A stretch of 8,062 nucleotides of DNA from Candidatus Atribacter alterifermentans. Its GTDB lineage: Bacteria; Atribacterota; Atribacteria; Atribacterales; Atribacteraceae. The notes beneath the pieces were generated by a model that did no database searches, was not told the origin of the DNA, and was given only the letters and a program-made list of their open reading frames with translations. The stretch is taken from contig JAAYUP010000125.1 in the NCBI GenBank assembly GCA_012517635.1, forward strand, positions 1 to 8,062, given 5' to 3'. The position numbers and the translations under genes were made by a program. Shown one piece after another: positions 7,262 through 8,062 of the stretch; positions within the stretch are counted from its first letter, which is position 1, and every line of letters begins with the position of its first letter.

Positions 7262-7269
7262 GTTTTTTT
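7237..7269 (+). terminator. Possible intrinsic terminator
   Basis: CTTGCCA (7237-7243) pairs with TGGTAAG (7256-7262), counting one G-U pair, around a 12-nt loop. Seven T residues follow at 7263-7269. The stem is short and the loop is large, so this is a modest candidate. It would end transcripts of the ankyrin/TPR gene, or of the remnant, whose stop codon sits within it. Confidence 0.4.
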
Positions 7270-7366
7270 CAATGAAATTTTTCTTGAAGAGCTTTTTCAT
7301 TTTGGTTTTGTATGGCATAATAATGAAATTGGACGACCATTTATTTTGTAACGACCAATATTTAAC

Positions 7367-7386
7367 GGGTGTAATGAATTACGCCC
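7367..7386. repeat. Small hairpin repeat related to 2793-2812
   Basis: GGGTGTAA (7367-7374), loop TGAA and TTACGCCC (7379-7386) form an 8-bp stem with one G-U pair. It differs from the hairpin at 2793-2812 at four of 20 positions. Two of these differences form a compensating pair, and one turns a G-C pair into G-U. Confidence 0.65.
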
Positions 7387-7418
7387 TAACGAAATATATT
7401 CTTTTATAGAGGCGTTGA

Positions 7419-7446
7419 TAGGGGCAGACACACAGGTCTGCCCCTA
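7419..7446. repeat. Perfect 11-bp inverted repeat (TAGGGGCAGAC family)
   Basis: TAGGGGCAGAC (7419-7429) and GTCTGCCCCTA (7436-7446) pair perfectly across the loop ACACAG. An A run follows, not a T run, so it is not an intrinsic terminator on the plus strand, and no T run follows it on the minus strand. It is related to 2766-2796 and 7498-7524. Confidence 0.75.
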
Positions 7447-7497
7447 CAAAAAAATATTAATTTTATCCGATAATATAAAATTGATAAACAGAAACCG

Positions 7498-7524
7498 TAG
7501 GGGCAGACCGATGGGTTCACCCCT
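7498..7524. repeat. Diverged TAGGGGCAGACC repeat copy
   Basis: AGGGGCAGACC (7499-7509) faces GGTTCACCCCT (7514-7524), an imperfect inverted repeat with mismatches in the middle of the stem. Its left arm matches the repeat at 7419. The first copy is perfect and this one is decayed. Confidence 0.6.
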
Positions 7525-7577
7525 CGGAGAATAAAAATAATCAAAAATGATAATAATTTTCTGAATAGACTGTCATG

Positions 7578-7594
7578 CCGATAAACAGTATCGG
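7578..7594. repeat. Short hairpin CCGATA/TATCGG
   Basis: CCGATA (7578-7583) and TATCGG (7589-7594) enclose the loop AACAG. TGTCAT before it and GGATGAGGAT after it resemble the ends of the 117-bp element family, so this may be a diverged single-hairpin member. Confidence 0.4.
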
Positions 7595-7624
7595 ATGAGG
7601 ATGTAAATACCTATCTAAAACAGC

Positions 7625-7676
7625 CGTTGCGAGGAATACAATCGTTCTTTGGTTGGATGACGTGGCAATCTCATCA
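7625..7676. repeat. Extragenic repeat of the GTTGCGAGGA / TGGCAATCTCA type
   Basis: The segment begins CGTTGCGAGGA and ends GACGTGGCAATCTCATC. Segments with GCGAGGA on one side and GTGGCAATCT on the other are, to my recollection, common dispersed repeats in several bacterial groups. The middle is unique here. No coding function is seen. Confidence 0.45.
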
Positions 7677-7685
7677 GCTCATTAC

Positions 7686-7801
7686 GTCATTCTGAGGAGC
7701 GTATTGTGCGACGTGAGAATCCCATCCTTTAAAATATTTATGAAGAATAAAAAACTTAAAAAGATGAGATCCTCACGCGGGAAAGTACCGCTCAGGATGA
7801 C
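7686..7801 (-). repeat. 116-bp element with inverted ends, copy 2 (inverted relative to 3089)
   Basis: The element starts GTCATTCTGAG (7686-7696) and ends CTCAGGATGAC (7791-7801), inverted ends with one mismatch. It aligns end to end with the reverse complement of 3089-3205, including the AT-rich centre. The hairpin that carries GGCTTCG in copy 1 is replaced by GCGGGAAAGTACCGC here. The pair flanks the ankyrin/TPR gene in opposite orientations. Confidence 0.75.
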
Positions 7802-7819
7802 ACCGGAAGCGTCGGACGA

Positions 7820-7859
7820 GATCCTCTCACGCCCTCGAAAAACGAGGGCACAGGATGAC
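7820..7859 (-). repeat. Single-hairpin copy of the element end
   Basis: The segment runs from GATCCTCTCACG to CAGGATGAC, with stem GCCCTCG (7831-7837) / CGAGGGC (7843-7849) and loop AAAAA. On the minus strand it resembles the left end of copy 1 (3089-3125), which has the same hairpin size and a TTTTT loop but different stem bases. It is a half element lying next to the full copy. Confidence 0.65.
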
Positions 7860-7918
7860 ATAATTTTTTACTGGTTCCTGTATTTTCAGAATAAATCAGG
7901 ATATTATTAATAGGAAGG

Positions 7919-7925
7919 AAAGGAG
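7919..7925 (+). promoter_or_regulatory. Ribosome binding site of the transketolase gene
   Basis: AAAGGAG lies eight bases before ATG 7934, inside a purine-rich run that begins at 7912. No convincing promoter hexamer pair is seen between the last repeat (7859) and this site. Confidence 0.8.
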
Positions 7926-7933
7926 AATTTTTT

Positions 7934-8062
7934 ATGAACATTGAAGAACTTTCGGTTAAAACCATACGTATGCTGGCTTTGGATACCATTCAAAAAGCCA
8001 ATTCTGGTCACCCTGGACTACCTTTGGGAGCAGCTCCAATGACCTATGCTATATTTAAAAAA
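7934..8062 (+). CDS. tkt: Transketolase, N-terminal 43 residues (continues beyond window)
   Basis: The translation begins MNIEELSVKTIRMLALDTIQ and continues with KANSGHPGLPLGAAPMTYAIF, the characteristic N-terminus of full-length bacterial transketolase. H26 in the GHPG motif corresponds to the conserved histidine near the thiamine diphosphate phosphates in characterised transketolases. The GLPLGAAPM string favours the single-chain form, because split transketolase N-terminal subunits usually read differently after GHPG. The enzyme transfers two-carbon ketol units between sugar phosphates in the cytoplasmic non-oxidative pentose phosphate pathway. A strong ribosome site precedes the start. 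The gene follows a repeat-rich spacer and is probably transcribed separately from the ankyrin/TPR gene. Only the start is visible, so its full length and intactness cannot be judged. Confidence 0.93.
   Translation, partial: MNIEELSVKTIRMLALDTIQKANSGHPGLPLGAAPMTYAIFKK

Noticed and set aside
7419..7446. Strong hairpin as a transcription terminator
   Set aside because: The 3' side is followed by A residues on the plus strand, and no T run follows it on the minus strand, so it fits a dispersed repeat better.
3089..7801. Composite transposon carrying the ankyrin/TPR gene
   Set aside because: No transposase or target-site duplication is visible, and the flanking elements look like common short extragenic repeats. 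Only the inverted pair itself is reported.
7653..7910. Plus-strand open frame of 85 codons upstream of transketolase
   Set aside because: It spans the 116-bp element and the half element, so it is repeat-derived. There is no ribosome site, and the composition does not look like a protein.
7792..7989. Minus-strand open frame of 65 codons
   Set aside because: It runs antisense through the transketolase start and the repeat cluster, with no initiation signal.

Overview
The window is bacterial DNA of fairly low GC, with very AT-rich spacers. It carries three protein genes: one complete and two cut by the window edges. The gene content is a multi-PAS/PocR sensor, a large secreted ankyrin/TPR protein and a transketolase. 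Together with dense families of short palindromic extragenic repeats, this resembles uncultured anaerobic lineages such as Atribacterota. That assignment is a weak impression, because no marker gene in the window fixes the taxonomy.

Layout. Positions 2430 to 1 (minus strand) hold the first 810 codons of a sensor protein with the order PAS, PocR ligand-binding domain, then four more PAS domains. Its output domain lies outside the window. Positions 2431-3530 form a divergent intergenic region: an extremely AT-rich spacer, a cluster of hairpin and direct repeats (2765-3033), a C5/G6/G6 tract, a 117-bp element with imperfect inverted ends (3089-3205), and a candidate sigma70-type promoter with a leader of about 150 nt. 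Positions 3531-7115 (plus strand) encode a 1194-residue exported protein: signal peptide, about six ankyrin repeats, a Pro/Thr linker, two copies of a PsbP/Mog1-like module, a second Pro/Thr linker and 15 TPR repeats. Positions 7139-7261 hold a short remnant of a Pro/Thr linker related to the one inside the large gene. Next come a possible terminator and a second repeat cluster (7367-7859), which includes an inverted copy of the 117-bp element. The transketolase gene begins at 7934 and runs off the right edge.

How the parts relate. No operon is visible: the sensor gene is divergent from the large gene, and transketolase is separated from it by about 800 bases of repeats. The large gene stands alone as an island between two repeat-rich flanks that share sequence families in inverted orientation. 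The least familiar item is this exported scaffold protein, which combines two solenoid types with a duplicated globular module. Its TPR array expands by a 204-bp two-repeat unit that still shows long DNA identities.
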